Source of the DNA: Lutjanus erythropterus
Lineage: Eukaryota > Chordata > Actinopteri > Lutjaniformes > Lutjanidae
NCBI GenBank assembly: GCA_020091685.1
Contig: CM034595.1
Span: 17,753,189-17,817,188 of the forward strand
Length of the DNA stretch: 64,000 nt
Reading direction: 5' to 3'
The translations under genes and the position numbers were made by a program. Every line of letters begins with the position of its first letter. Position 1 is the stretch's first letter. The notes under the pieces are model-generated. The model was not told the origin of the DNA, searched no databases, and saw nothing but the letters and a program-made list of their open reading frames with translations. This document shows, one piece after another, positions 1-12,547 of this stretch.

Positions 1-745
1 AAATTACATTTTGAAAAAAAGTCCTATATTGACTAATAAATATGACGTGTATAACATTTTTATCAGTAAGTATACCTCTAGTATTACATCTTGTTATAAA
101 TAAATGTGTGTTCAGTAACACTTTCTATGAAGCCTGTGTCTATAATGCATTAGTGCCTTACAAACATACTTGTAAAGTCTTATACTGTGCTTATAGCTAT
201 GCATAATGATTGTTCTTATAGCCTTGTATAATTAGAAATAAACACTCATTCATAATTTTTATAACACTGGTCATAACACATTATTACCATTTTTAAGACC
301 CATTAAAGAATTCATCTTTTCATCTATTCATCTTTATGTTAATGTCCACTTATAGTGACTTTTAAACAGCTTGTAATATATAATCTTACATGAATAATTT
401 CACTACTTTAGTCAATGCACCCAATAGCAACATAGAATCATTTATAATCATATTATAATAGATTATGATAGTCATTATAATGTAATACAAATTAATTACA
501 ATGTATTAGAACTGTGAAAATTATAATACCATATGATCTTTGACAAAAAATGTCAGTGAGTGACTAGCAATTATTAAGTATTATAAAACTTGACCTTATA
601 AATCATAATAAAATCCTTTGCAATGTGTTATGATAATTGTATAAAGCATTATGACTATGTGTAAATGCTTGACTATAATGATACATTGCACAGTAATAAT
701 GGATTGTAATTATGTTTAGAAAGCATTATAACGAATGCATTAGAA
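1..745. repeat. AT-rich diverged repeat made of CATTATAA-type words
   Basis: Words such as CATAATGATTGT, CATTATAATG, AAGCATTATGAC and AAGCATTATAACG recur at irregular spacing across the segment. It looks like an old AT-rich satellite-like or MITE-derived repeat. I cannot delimit units. Confidence 0.35.
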
Positions 746-1440
746 ACATGAGCGTCAAGTGAGTCAGATTTCCACCTGAAAATGAGCCACGTGCATCGTG
801 TACCTGACTGTTGTGTCTTTAAACAATAAACACCAATATATCAGTTAATAATAGAGCGAGAAAAGGAAAGTGTTTATTTGTTTGGTGGATTATACTCCAA
901 CATTTACAGACAAGGCTGCATCACTTTAGTTGGACTGTGTCGCAGTAAACACCAGAGGGGTGGGTAAACACAGAGAGCAGTGTGGCAGCAGAGCCAATTA
1001 GAAGTTACTTGAGGTCAGGCCGAGGCCCGAGGGAGTGGAGGAAACAATAAATAATTTGAAGGGTAAAAAGCAAAGTGTTGCCCAGTACAAAATGCATTGT
1101 GTTCTTTAAAGTCTTGACAATTTATTTTCCCGATGAATTATACATGTGAGACTGTGCTGCAAACATGCGTTGCCCAGCGAGGGGGAGATAATCTTCAATC
1201 TTTGTAAGTACTTCAACAATGGTGTGTATGACAAACACTGGAAGAGATTTGGTGCTGGATGGAGACGTGAAGTGCTCCCTGTATTGTTACATCGCCCAGC
1301 AGCTTTGGGAAACAACAATCCAACTGCACTTATCCTTAGCCAACGTTTACTGATTGTTTCATGTAATAGGAAAAATACTGTATTACAGCAGCTCGGGGTA
1401 ACAGTTATTTTTTAACTGATGGTGCAAATGAAGGATAAAA
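746..1440. other. Non-coding stretch, mostly unique
   Basis: Composition is balanced from about 860 to 1140, with no simple repeats, which would fit a regulatory element. No gene is recognised. Confidence 0.3.
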
Positions 1441-2271
1441 TCCTTTAAAACAAATTACAAAGGGTTCTTTAGCTTGTCCCCATAGGAGAACCCTTTTCAG
1501 TTTCTGGTATAACCTTTTATTAAGGGTCCACTTGGAACCCTTTCAGAGAGTTCTACCTAGAGCACAACATGAAGGGTCATACCTGAAACCATCTGTGAAA
1601 GGTTTCTCCCAGAACTCCCCATGAGAGGTTCTGAAGACAACCTTTAAATGCTGTAACGGTTGCACCCAGAACCCTCTCCGGAATCTTTCCAACTTTTAAG
1701 GATAATAACAAGAACTGCCGATTGGGTTCTGCCAAGAAGCTGTTTTATATTCCAGGCGTCTTATCAAGAACCCACCTATGCAGTTCTACCATGAACCATT
1801 TTATATTATGGTCCAAAGATCCACTGATGAAAGTGTCCCTCAAGGATTTCAACAATCTTTGAAGAACACTTTCTTCTAAAAAGGGGTCTTTGGGGTTTCA
1901 TCTAGAACCCATTCAGAAGGTTCTGCTGAGAACCCTTTTATATTCCAAGAGTTTATCTAGAACCCACCCAGGAGATTCTATTAAGAGCCCTCTTATATTT
2001 TCATCCAGAACCCATCCATAGGGTTCTACCAAGAACCCTTTCATAATGGTACAAAGAACCCTTGATAAACCCTTGACAAAATAGTTTTTCACGGATTTCA
2101 ACAATCCTTGAAGAACTCTTTTTCCCATAAAGGGTTCTTTGGATGAAAACGATTCATAATGGAACTTTTAGTCTTCCTAAGAACTCTTGATGAACACTTT
2201 CTTCAAAGAAAATGTTCTTCAGAACCATGAGACTAGATAGAACCCTTTTGGAACCATTGTGTCTAAGAGTG
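1441..2271 (+). mobile_element. GGTTCT/AGAACC-rich DNA element, copy 1 (left end degraded)
   Basis: It shares AAAGGGTTCTTTAGCTTGT and CCATAGGAGAAC with the copy at 6385 and ends in GTCTAAGAGTG at 2261-2271, the right terminal repeat. The inside is packed with AGAACC and GGTTCT words at roughly 30-60 base spacing. The left CACTCTTAG end is not visible. Confidence 0.65.
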
Positions 2272-3614
2272 TGGTTCAGGAAATAAAACTAAGATTTTTG
2301 ATCTTTGATTCATTTGGTTAAGAGCCAAACATTTTGTTTGTTGTCTAAGTTTATACAAACACTGGTATAAGTTGTGTAGCAGGGAGGAGTAATCACTCTT
2401 TAGACTGTAAGCTGTGACAATCGTGAATACCGGCAGAGTGAGTGAACCTGAAGAGTGGCTTTTGTATTTAAAGTTTTCAGCTGTGAGATTAAAAATTTCC
2501 AGTTGAATATATCGCTGGGAACCTTTCCTCAGAAGCGTACATATCCTTTTCAAACCAAATCCAGTCACGCAGAGCCATTTGCAGCATTCTACTTTTCCCT
2601 ATTCTTGTTTTCCAAAACATTAGTCTTGCAAACTCTAATGCGTGCAAATGCAATGACTCAAGCAGGCTGCCTCTCTCTCGTTGCCTTTCTTTCCCTCACG
2701 CTTCCTCTCTCTGTGTTTAGAAGGCGGTGAGTAAATCATATGGTCAGGCTTGTGCAAAGCCAGAAAATAATGGGATCATATTCCCCTCTCTTCCGCCTAT
2801 CAAAGTTTCATACAAAAGCAAAAAAGCTTCCAGTTTCAATACCCAGGAAATTCTAAAGACTCTGACAAATCAACATCCCTTGACAACTACATAATGTATG
2901 GCTTTTAGTATCAAGCCTGTGAAGCTCCATCACAGCCTATGATAGCTACATTGACTTACCTACACATACTGCCAACGACATTGGAAATCAGGCGGAGGAT
3001 AGGAGTTTAGTTTACAATGTGTGAAAAGTACTTGAAAACATAAGTTAAGCAAAGGACATCTGCTTTGCAAGCTTTGATGGACTTGGTAGATGCCACAACC
3101 AAAGATTTATTTATTTATTTTGGTTTACAAAGTAATGAGTGTAGCGCAAACAGCCTCATGAAAATTCAGAATTGTGTCATTTGAGAATGTGAAACATCAC
3201 AGCTTATACTTTTGATGTAGCACATGCATTGTTGTTAGAAAACTCCTTGAGTGAAATGTTTACAATCCTGTCTTGATATCTCCCTCTAAAACACAAGCGC
3301 TTGGCTTTAGTAGAAGCAGACAAATTCAGCTGAGATGCTTCCTGCTGACTGATAGATAGCCAGACAGACTCCAATTCCAACTTCACCAGAAATTACAACT
3401 CCTTCCAAAACCAACTTGTCTCCTCTCTTTTTTTTTTTTTGTCTCAAGTTGTTTTCAAGGACATCTGGAAAGCAGCACCATAGAAAATGTTACAGTATCT
3501 TTGCATGTTTGCACTTTTTGACAGCTGTGCCGCATATGGCACAACACAGAAATCATACGGAAATCATAACATGCCTGCTGTCGTAATTGCGTTGTAAAAA
3601 TGCCCCCATATCTA
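2272..3614. other. Non-coding stretch
   Basis: Sequence without recognisable genes. The part 2410-2760 has moderate complexity; a T-run occurs at 3428-3440. Short open frames here are not Irx-like or transposon-like. Confidence 0.3.
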
Positions 3615-4509
3615 CACTCTTAGAAATAAGGATTCCAGAATGGTTCTTCCTGAAGGGCTGAGGCTCTAACCAGAACCACTGCTTCTATCCAGTTCCATTC
3701 ATTCAGTTTTATTTGTCCAATGCAAAATCATAACAAAGTTACCTCGGGATAATTTTCAAACAGAGCTGGTCTGGACCATACCATTTTTAATCCAAAAGAC
3801 TCTTTTTGAAAAATAAGTGCTCTTTAAGGATTGTTGAAATCCTTGAAGAACTTTTTCATCAAGGGTTTGTCAAGAGTATAATGCTGTTCTCAACAGAACT
3901 CCCTGGGTAGGTTCTAGATAAAACCTCTGGAAAATAAAAGGGTTCCTGGTGGTTCCTTGTTGGAAAGCTTCCTGATAGAGCCCCCAGAGACTGTTCTCAG
4001 TGGAACCGTTACATCAGACTGAACGTTCCGATTTCATCAAAGAACCATTTTCATCAAATAAAACTTTTTGAAAGGATGAGTTCTTTAAGGAGTGTGTGAA
4101 TTTTTTTAAGAATGTTTTCGTCAAGTGTTTGTCAAGGGTTCTTAGTAGAAGCCCCCTGGGAGGGTTCTCTGGAATATTAAAGGGTTTTCACTGGTTTCTT
4201 GTTAGCATCCAGACGGTGGAGAGGTTCTTGATTGAACCCCTAGAGAGGGTTTTAGGTGGAACCATTACATCAGAAAGGTTCTCTGTCAGACCTCTCATAG
4301 GGGATTTTGTGGGAAACCTTTCACAAATGGTTGTACATATAACCCTTTATGATGGGTTCTAGGTAGAAATCTTTCAGAGAGTTTCAGAGAGTGAAACCTT
4401 TATAAACAGTTCTAACAGAACCAAAAATGGTTCTCCAATGGGGAAAAAGAACCAGTGGGTGCAAAGAACCCTTTAGGGGTTCTTGTTAGCACCTTTATTT
4501 CTAAGAGTG
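3615..4509 (-). mobile_element. GGTTCT/AGAACC-rich DNA element, copy 2 (complete, inverted)
   Basis: It starts CACTCTTAGAAATAA at 3615 and ends TTATTTCTAAGAGTG at 4509, a perfect 15-base inverted repeat. It is 895 bases, opposite in orientation to the copies at 1441 and 6385. The ends match the ends of copy 3 when reverse-complemented. There is no coding capacity; the open frame at 4096-4362 is incidental. Confidence 0.8.
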
Positions 4510-6384
4510 CACACACAATGACGGAATGACCCAAAGAAATGGTGGCAGACAGGAACTCCACTTCATAAAGCACACTCATCCACAACCACACATTAGGTTA
4601 GACATCTCATTTAAGTCTCTATATAATTTAGTATATCATACATACGCCAGGGTCCTGCTCTTTACTCATGCACACTCCCTCTAATCCAACATTTCCTAGG
4701 GTCAAAGTGGAAGTGGGTGGAAGCCATTTCCAGCGAGAGCCCTCTGATGGGGTTGATTAATCCGCAGCAACTATGGTTTGTCTTCTACAGCTGAGTGAAC
4801 AACTTCATTTCAACTGATGAGTTCAAGCTCAGGTCAGGGCGGTCCTCATCTGTGACATTACAACAGCCACACAATGAGAATTAATTTCTCTCACTCGAAA
4901 AAACAACTACGTGGTGCTGGGACCTGGCTTTTGAGACATATTGCAATTAGGATCAAACAACTCGGAAAAGAGTTATATGCTGAAGTGCTATGCCTTTGTG
5001 TGCTCACGTGTTTGCATGTGCGCACAGGATTTTTTATTTTTTTTTTTTTCGTTTTTCATGTGGCTTTGGTAATGTTGGTCAAGTGTAAACAATGATGGCT
5101 TTTTTCCAGACCTTCTCTACATTTGACAGATGATTGTTTGTGTCTGCTTCTCTGTAGTTTCCAGCTCCCAGAAATGAATGTGCTCAACACAAACAGGTGA
5201 AGCAATCTGCAATACTCATTTTCACAAAAAAGTGGCGCTGGGGGAAAGCGAACTTCAAGCGATGTTTGTCTTTGTTTCTGAGACCATCCATTCTGTAGTA
5301 TGGGTTCCATTTGCATCTAATATTACCACTGCAAAATCAAAGAAAAATGAAAACTATTTTTTGATTTCTGCATGGTTTGCCATCTGTTACCATACATCTG
5401 AATTCTACATCTCGAGTCTCTCAGGCATTCACTCGCATTCTCTCTAATTCACAACCATTTATCTTTTTTTTTCTCTTTTCCACTTCGCAGTCAATCATAA
5501 AAAAATATGCCAAACTCTGAGCTGGCCTCTCAAGCATCACCAATGTGCAGAGGGCTTCATCAAAATATTTAAACATAAGCAATATAAACCTTGTGTCCTG
5601 AGCCCTGTGTTAACTTTTCGTTTGAGTTTGTTGAAATGTTTCAGCCTTTGCATACCAGTGGAATGTTATACTGTGTATTTCAATGACGCTGACTCGTGGA
5701 CACAAACATACTGAAGCTATGGAAAAATGAAGTGACTTTTAAATGGGTGTGCATTAATAAATCAGCAGGGCCTTTCAATAGACTATGTCCTGTTTCCGCT
5801 CAGTGCCTTTTCCACCTGTCTGCTGGGGCTTTGACAGAGAGAGTGCTGGCATTATTACAAATAAATATTGGTTTGAATATATGGCCCTGTCATAGCTCTG
5901 TATTATGGTTATGGTTTCAGGAATAATTGAATCTGTGCAGATTGTGATCTGGGTGAATTAATGGATTGTTCCAAGGGGCCGATGCGAGTAGAGGGGGTCC
6001 AGGTTTGGTGATGGTGATGTGTGGGAATTCATTTCACTGTTTAGCACGGAAGGGCATATTGTAAAATGGGCGAGGGGTGTCCTGCGATGTATGTCACAGT
6101 CAGTTTTATCATGAGCGTTATGATGAAACTTGTGTGTCTGTGGGGTTTGAAATAACACTGTGTGTTATCTTTGCTGTGGAATATTCATTGCCGCAATTAT
6201 TCAAACCGGCAGAGCTCCTGTCTGGGCTTATGTGTACCGAAGAGAAGATATGGTGTATGAAAAGTTATTCGCAATTGTCTGTACATAAATCAGCATCACA
6301 TTATGAAAATCAACACACAGCTACATAAAACCTCACTGAAGATAAGGAATGCTACCTGCAGAGTGCTTGAGAATCCAAGATGTA
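4510..6384. other. Non-coding stretch with candidate conserved blocks
   Basis: No gene seen. 4670-4870 (with GGTTGATTAATCCGCAG) and 5740-6330 are repeat-free and compositionally balanced, which is how deeply conserved elements near Irx genes usually look. Conservation cannot be tested here. Confidence 0.3.
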
Positions 6385-7149
6385 TACTCTTAGAAAAAAA
6401 GTGCTAGCTGGAACCATAAAGGGTTCTTTGGCTTGTCCCCATAGGAGAACAGTTTTTTGGATTGTGGTAAAAGCTTTTATATAGGCTCCACTTGGAAGTC
6501 TTGAGAGTAATACCTAGAACCCAACAGCAAGGGTTACATCATCTGTGAAAGGTTCCATCCAGAATATATTATGAGAGGTCCTACAGAGAACCCTTCTATG
6601 GTGTAATTGTTCCACCCAGAACCCTCTCTGGGGCCACTATCCAGAACCATTTCACCTTCAAAGGCTGCTAACAACAGAGAACATTTTTATTTTCCAGGTT
6701 TTATCTAGAACATAGTCGGTGGGTTCAACCAGGAACCTTTTTTCTATTCCGAGAGTTTTATCTAGAACCCACCCAGGGGGTTCTACCAAGAACCTTTTTA
6801 TATTCCAAGGGTTTTATTTGGACTAGAACACACTCAATGTGTTCTACTGGAAAACTTTTTATATTCCAAGGGTTTATCTAGAAGGATGTTCTACAAGAGT
6901 TTTATCTACAGCACACCCAGGAGTTCCCATGAGAGCCCTTTTATAATATGGTGCAAAGAACCCCTGACAGACTTCTTCTTCGAGTATTTCAACAATCCTT
7001 GAAGAACTTCTTCTAAAATGGATTCTCAGAATGAAAAACCCTTGACAAACCCATTCTTCAAAAAAAAGGGTTCTTCAGAAGCATATTGTTCTGGGTATAA
7101 CATCAGCTCTTCAGGAAGAACCCTTTTGGAACCGTTATTTCTAAGAGTG
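6385..7149 (+). mobile_element. GGTTCT/AGAACC-rich DNA element, copy 3 (complete)
   Basis: It starts TACTCTTAGAAAAAAAG and ends TTATTTCTAAGAGTG, 765 bases. The internal sequence is many imperfect copies of the words AGAACCC, GGTTCTAC and TTTTATATTCCA, as in copies 1 and 2. Non-coding. Confidence 0.78.
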
Positions 7150-9288
7150 TAACTGTAAATAAATCCTGCAGTTTCGCAGCCCTGCAAAGTTAAATCTGCT
7201 TTGATAAAGTTTCCCGTCCAGCTTTTGAGTCTGCACTTCATGTGAGTGAAAAAAAACAAAGATTTGTAAAAGAGACAAGGAAAACAGCCCAGAAGTTGTC
7301 AAGATTGAGACGATAGAGCGCATGTCGCCTGTGCTCTATCTATCTGCACTCACATGAAACACAAGTTGGGCAGAGCAAAGACAAAGAGCTTGTCTCCTTC
7401 AAGCATGAGGGAAGACAGAGAGAGAATATGTAACCATCCTTAAGTAATTTTGTTTACTGGCCCTGGCTCCTGTGCACTCGGGGTAAAGTCTCCAGGCACT
7501 CACCCATCTATTGAACAAAACTCAGCAAATTGGTACCTCAGGTTTATTTCTCTTTGAGCTCTCTCACCTGGGAGTCGGGGGAAGAATTGCCTTGTAGGCC
7601 TGAACTGCAAACAGCTTTCTCTCTGATCTGCTCCCTTCGCCCTCACACTATTTGAACTGTGTTTTCCCCTGGCATTCTGGGAACCGTTTGCTCTCTTTCT
7701 CTGTGTCGAGAAAGAAAAAGGCTGTGTTCTTCATACATTTTTTAAAGTCTGGTGTATGTTCCCTCATGCAAACCCAAACACACAGTCATACACACACACA
7801 GACGCACTTTCTCCTGCGCGCTCGTCGAAGCTTTCAGGCCAGCCCTGTCAGTACCTGGACGTCAGGTTTTTTATAAAAGAACGTGGTCCACCGACTAGCC
7901 CCAATTTGTAAACAAGTTTGAACGACATGAGCGCATTAGTGTCGGTTCTCTGTAAATTCAGTGTTAAGAAATGCCAAGTACGTGTACAACACGGCGCTTT
8001 GATGAAGCTGTCATCGATCAATAATTCATCACAACTTTGCTTGGCTATACAGGCATCTCAATAAGTTTCTAAGCAAAACAGAAAAGAATCAAATGAAAGC
8101 AGAAAGATCAAGACAAGAAACATACACACACACACCGTGTTTATATTTAATGGCTTTTTGCTTTTGGAAATGCCACAACGCACTTGGTCAGCATGTTTAG
8201 ACAGGACCAGAGGAAGGAAGGAGGATGGAAGACTGGGGGAGGGAGAGGGGGGGTGAGAGTGAAAAACAACTTCGTACAAGCACCTCTGGTTTGTTCTCAT
8301 TTTGTTATCTAGCTCCATAAAGAAAGAAAAAAATGCTTTGGCCACCATCTTGTGGTATTTCCTGCTAATCCCCACAACCTCCTGCTCAGCGATGGTGCTG
8401 GTGGTCTGTGTGTGTGTTTCCATGTACATATGTGCACCTGCGCGTGTGTTTGGGCTCTAGTTTCTCGTGTGTGTGGCCAAAATCTAAATCCATGCCAGGA
8501 CAGCAATCCGGTCTGAAAACACAGCTCCTAATCCTTTAACCTTCAGAACAAGAGGAGAGGGGAAAACAGCTGAAGGGCCCCGCATGGTGAAGCAGACGGA
8601 GGGAGACAGACACCCAACTAAGACCCGACCAGACCAGACCAGGAGGCCACTGATATTCAACCCCCGCTCTTTTCCTCAAGGCAGGAAAATGGATTTCTAT
8701 TTCTGGTGGCTTGATATCGCTGATCATGGTTCATAGCCCCCTTTCAGGGCCCGGAGTTAACATCGCGGGCTGATGTCAGGATGCGAACACTGATCAGAGC
8801 CAGGGAGATGGGTCCTGATGGCCTTCCAATCTGCCAAAGCTGTGATGGCTGCTTTGCTGATACCATCACAGTAAATTCTATCACTGTCACTCTCTGTTTC
8901 TATCCAGAAGCACTCAGAGTATGTGTTGGCACATCTTAGTGTGAGCGTTTGTGTGTATGTGCCTTTTCCAGCTGTCCGTGACTGACAAGTTATCTGATGG
9001 CATTGTGCTCTGTGTTATGTACTGTAGCTTAACCTCAATGATGCCTTTTCCCTGAAAAGTCGAGGAGCTGGAATAACAGGTGCAATGACTAACAAGAATA
9101 TGAGTCAGAAATGTGTGATGTGCAGTGTAGTGGAAATGGTAATGAATTTGATGAATTTATTTTGACTACAGGATGGAACTGACTGAAAACATGACTGCCA
9201 TACAAAATAAATCTGAAGAGAAAATTATGTTTGATGATGTCTTTCCATGTTAGAATCCACCAAAAAGAAACTTTATTTTTAATAGATT
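7150..9288. other. Non-coding stretch with candidate regulatory block
   Basis: No gene seen. 8520-8900 is repeat-free with mixed composition. A short CA-rich region lies at 7780-7810. Open frames here overlap low-complexity CA/GT sequence. Confidence 0.3.
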
Positions 9289-9834
9289 TTAAAAGGATAG
9301 TTCAGATTATTTGATGCAGGGTCATGTGAGGTACTTGTCAATAGTCCATGTATTACCTAGAGTAGATGGTGGGCAGCACACCCCCAGTTAGGAGAAGCAG
9401 AGAGGAGCAACAGTATCGAAGCTAAGCAATGAATTGCTGTGGACAGGGTCAGCAACAAAAGGTATTTTAGCTACTTAAAAAAATATCTACCTAAAAAATT
9501 CAATATCAGTTTAAGTAGATGCTGTTTTCAGAGTATTTTCACCTCTTTACCTTGCAGTCAGACAGCCTTTTCTGATGGTAAGCCACCTTTATACAGGGTA
9601 ATTATCACTCACTCCAAACCAACCAAATCAATGGATAAAGTCAGTCATTTTATCTCACAGAAGATGGGAGTTGGTGATCTACCACAGCCTCGATTTGTTA
9701 ATTTGTTTGTGTGATTATGTGACTCCAGTGAATGCGAACTGTCATTTTAAAGCATCGAAGTCAGACAATAACACAAACACATTAACAGATCAAGGCAGGA
9801 GTAGATAAGCAACTCCTAAAATGACTGATTTTGC

Positions 9835-9842
9835 CTATAGAG
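9835..9842. repeat. hAT target-site duplication, left copy
   Basis: CTATAGAG, identical to 12540-12547 and directly abutting the transposon end CAGGGC. Confidence 0.9.
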
Positions 9843-12539
9843 CAGGGCTATTCAACTTCAATACCAAGTGGGCCGAATAGGAAAATCACTCGGGGTTCGT
9901 GGGCCACACAGAATATTTGTCAACTAATGGCTAAAAATAACTCTTATCTTAGTAGATATATACATGAAATAAACTAGTGACACATATTCCTTTTCTTTCA
10001 CTTTAATACTTTTACATACGGAGCTTTTTAACCAAGGTCCCTAACCCTCTATAAATGCTACATTCAAGATGACCAAAACATAGCCATTAGACCAACAATA
10101 AATAACATAACATAAACAATTCCAAACATAGCAGGTCCAAGTCCATATTCAAATGTGTTAGAGGTGAACAGAGGTGAACAGTAAAACAGACAATCAGAAG
10201 GATTAACATTAAACATATTTGTCTGTATTTTCAAGACAGCATCACATGCCTCAATCAGTTGCTAATAAAAAAGTAGCATACATCACACTGCTGTCATTTT
10301 GAGCCTTTTCAGTTAATGGGAAAAATTGCACTGCTTTGATCTTGCTATTTCAGCATAGCTTGGCTCATACGTTGTAAGGGCAATCCTGAGACACTCATGC
10401 AACTTTTCATTAGTCATGGAGCAACGTGCCCTTGTTTTGATGGCATTCATATGAGAAAAGCTGGACTCACAAGTATAAGTAGACCCAAACATTGTCAGTA
10501 TTAGCAAGGCCACTTTCTTTATTGTGGGGTACTGATACTGGCTCACATGGTTTGACCAAAAGTTCTCTGCACCCTCAGATTGCAAGTGCTGTTTTAAAGC
10601 AAAGGATGACTGCACATCAACCATTTCCATCTGAAAGATGCTCTCATCAATAGAAGACATTACCTTTTTTGCTTTTGCACAGAAGTCTGCCTCAGGTGTG
10701 ATGGAAAAGGGGTCACGAGCAAAGTGTAACACCTCAATGGGAATGCTGAACCCTTGGAATCTCTCAGTAAAATTCTCAGTCAGTTTTGTCATGAAATCTG
10801 TCATGACGGGTGTTATCCGTGCCTCAGGTGCTGTGTTCATGAATGCACGCAGTCGTGGGAAGTGCATCGATTCTGTTGCCGTTAGGTCTGTTGTGAAAAT
10901 TGCTAGCTTTGTCTTGAAAGCACAAAGCCTCTCAACCAGATCAGCAATAGACTTTTCTCGACCCTGCACTTCAAGATTCAGAGTGTTCAAGTGTCCGAAA
11001 ATGTCACACAGAAAGTGGACTTCTGCCAGAAACTTTTCATCCAGCATGCGCCCCAGGAGGTGTGCTGCCCGTTTGTGTTTACACACGCGGAGGAAAGACA
11101 CAATCTCGTGGCGGAGTTCACAGAAACGGTCCAAAACCTTCCCCTTGCTTAGCCACCTGACATCGTTATGAACAAGCAAGTCCGTGTGTTCAGCAAACGT
11201 GTCAGCAAGCATCATACGGAAAAGGCGATGTTGTAGGCTGGAGGTTGAGCGGATGAAATTCACAATGTTCATGACGGTGTCCATGGTGTTTTTCAGATCC
11301 TCACTGAGCTTTGCACACAACACAGACTGATGAATGATACAGTGTAAAAACTGCATATGTGGGGCTACGGTTGATAGCCTCGCCACCAGCCCTTGTACTC
11401 TACCAATCATAGCTGGAGCGCCATCAGTAACCAAAAGGCACACTTTCTGTAAATCCAGTTCGCGCTCGTTAAAAAATGCGACAATCTTTTGAAAAATGAC
11501 TTCACCTGTGGTGTGTCCCTCCAACGGAATGAGCCCCAAAAGTTCTTCTCGAAAGCGCACTCCGTCGTGAAACCTGACATAGATGCACAGCCGGGCTATG
11601 TCGGTACAGTCAGTTGATTCATCCACAGCGATAGACATAACATCAGCTTTTTTGAGGTTTTCCAAAAGCTTGCTTGAGACATCCTTTGCAAGTAATTCCA
11701 CTCTGCGAAGAGTTGATGTGTCCGAGAGAGGCACCTTTTTGATGGATGAGGTGACACATTCCTTTACTTTTTCATCAACAACCACTTCGTCAATGACAGC
11801 AAGCATGCAATCTTTAACAGTCTCCGCCTCGGTAAAAGGTCTCTTCTGTCTGGTTAATGTCCAGGCGACACGAAGGGATGCTATCATGGCCCTCTCTTGT
11901 TCCGTGCAAAAGTGGCCGAGGGCGACTTGACACCGTCGGAAAGATGCTAGCAGACCCTGTATTTTTCTTCTCCGTTCCTCCGAACCCTCTGGAAAACTGG
12001 CGGAAAACGAGCCATGATTTGTCTTGTAGTGCCTCTTCACATTGTATTCTTTCATGACAGATATACATTCGTTGCACAGTAAACAGACCGGTTTATTACT
12101 CGTCGCAGCAGGTAAAGTAAATAAATATTTCTCCGTCCACTCGTCCTGGAACTGCCGATTTTCAAAATCAACTTTCTGTCTCTTGGGTTTTGAGAGCGAC
12201 ATGTTGCAACACGACGTTAGCTTAGCTAACCAGACTTTACCTCTCTCATCCGCGACCCCTGAGTGCAAGTGCAGAGCGAGCGTGGCAGCCAATTACAGCA
12301 CACCCCTGCCCAGCATATAGGTGCGTGGTGTGACCTAACATTGATGTAGAGCTGTCCAAGTCAGATCAGAACCGTTGAGCCTGAACGGCTCGGGTAAGCT
12401 CAGAGATGTAGGCTACCTTTATTTTATTTTATCACATGTATGACACACATGTAATCGTGATTTACCGGCAGTCTTGCGGGCCATAGAAAAATTCAAAAGG
12501 GCCGTATCCGGCCCGGGGGCCGCTAGTTGAATAGGCCTG
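9843..12539 (-). mobile_element. Complete autonomous-looking hAT (Charlie-like) transposon
   Basis: The left end reads CAGGGCTATTCAACTTCAA and the right end, read inward, CAGGCCTATTCAACTAGCGG; these are typical Charlie-group hAT termini. The element is 2697 bases and is flanked by a perfect 8-base duplication CTATAGAG at 9835-9842 and 12540-12547, the target-site length expected of hAT. It carries one intronless transposase gene on the minus strand. Perfect duplication and an open frame point to a fairly recent insertion. Confidence 0.92.
10313..12202 (-). CDS. hAT-superfamily transposase with BED zinc finger (ZBED/GTF2IRD2-like)
   Basis: A single uninterrupted frame of 629 codons from ATG 12202-12200 (MSLSKPKRQKV). 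The frame is open for 30 more codons upstream from 12292, but the later Met fits a basic N-terminus. Seen: BED-type zinc finger with C40-x2-C43 and H58-x4-H63; catalytic-type Asp194 in VDESTD; Asp260 in LVTDGAPAM; a downstream HCIIHQ motif; and a C-terminal hATC dimerisation region ending with CESSFSHMNAIKTR (578-591), where Glu579 is the likely third acidic residue. Such enzymes cut and paste their own element via terminal inverted repeats; relatives were domesticated in vertebrates (ZBED, FAM200 and GTF2IRD2 fusions). The frame has no stops or frameshifts and lies inside an element with intact ends, so it is mobile DNA rather than a host gene. Activity is inferred, not shown. Confidence 0.9.
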   Translation of the reverse strand: MSLSKPKRQKVDFENRQFQDEWTEKYLFTLPAATSNKPVCLLCNECISVMKEYNVKRHYKTNHGSFSASFPEGSEERRRKIQGLLASFRRCQVALGHFCTEQERAMIASLRVAWTLTRQKRPFTEAETVKDCMLAVIDEVVVDEKVKECVTSSIKKVPLSDTSTLRRVELLAKDVSSKLLENLKKADVMSIAVDESTDCTDIARLCIYVRFHDGVRFREELLGLIPLEGHTTGEVIFQKIVAFFNERELDLQKVCLLVTDGAPAMIGRVQGLVARLSTVAPHMQFLHCIIHQSVLCAKLSEDLKNTMDTVMNIVNFIRSTSSLQHRLFRMMLADTFAEHTDLLVHNDVRWLSKGKVLDRFCELRHEIVSFLRVCKHKRAAHLLGRMLDEKFLAEVHFLCDIFGHLNTLNLEVQGREKSIADLVERLCAFKTKLAIFTTDLTATESMHFPRLRAFMNTAPEARITPVMTDFMTKLTENFTERFQGFSIPIEVLHFARDPFSITPEADFCAKAKKVMSSIDESIFQMEMVDVQSSFALKQHLQSEGAENFWSNHVSQYQYPTIKKVALLILTMFGSTYTCESSFSHMNAIKTRARCSMTNEKLHECLRIALTTYEPSYAEIARSKQCNFSH

Positions 12540-12547
12540 CTATAGAG
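12540..12547. repeat. hAT target-site duplication, right copy
   Basis: CTATAGAG, identical to 9835-9842 and directly following the transposon end GGCCTG. Confidence 0.9.

Noticed and set aside
10638..11171. 177-codon frame on the + strand
   Set aside because: Antisense shadow of the hAT transposase gene.
12203..12292. 30-residue N-terminal extension of the hAT transposase
   Set aside because: The later ATG starts a basic, family-like N-terminus; the extension is close to the element end and lacks recognisable features.
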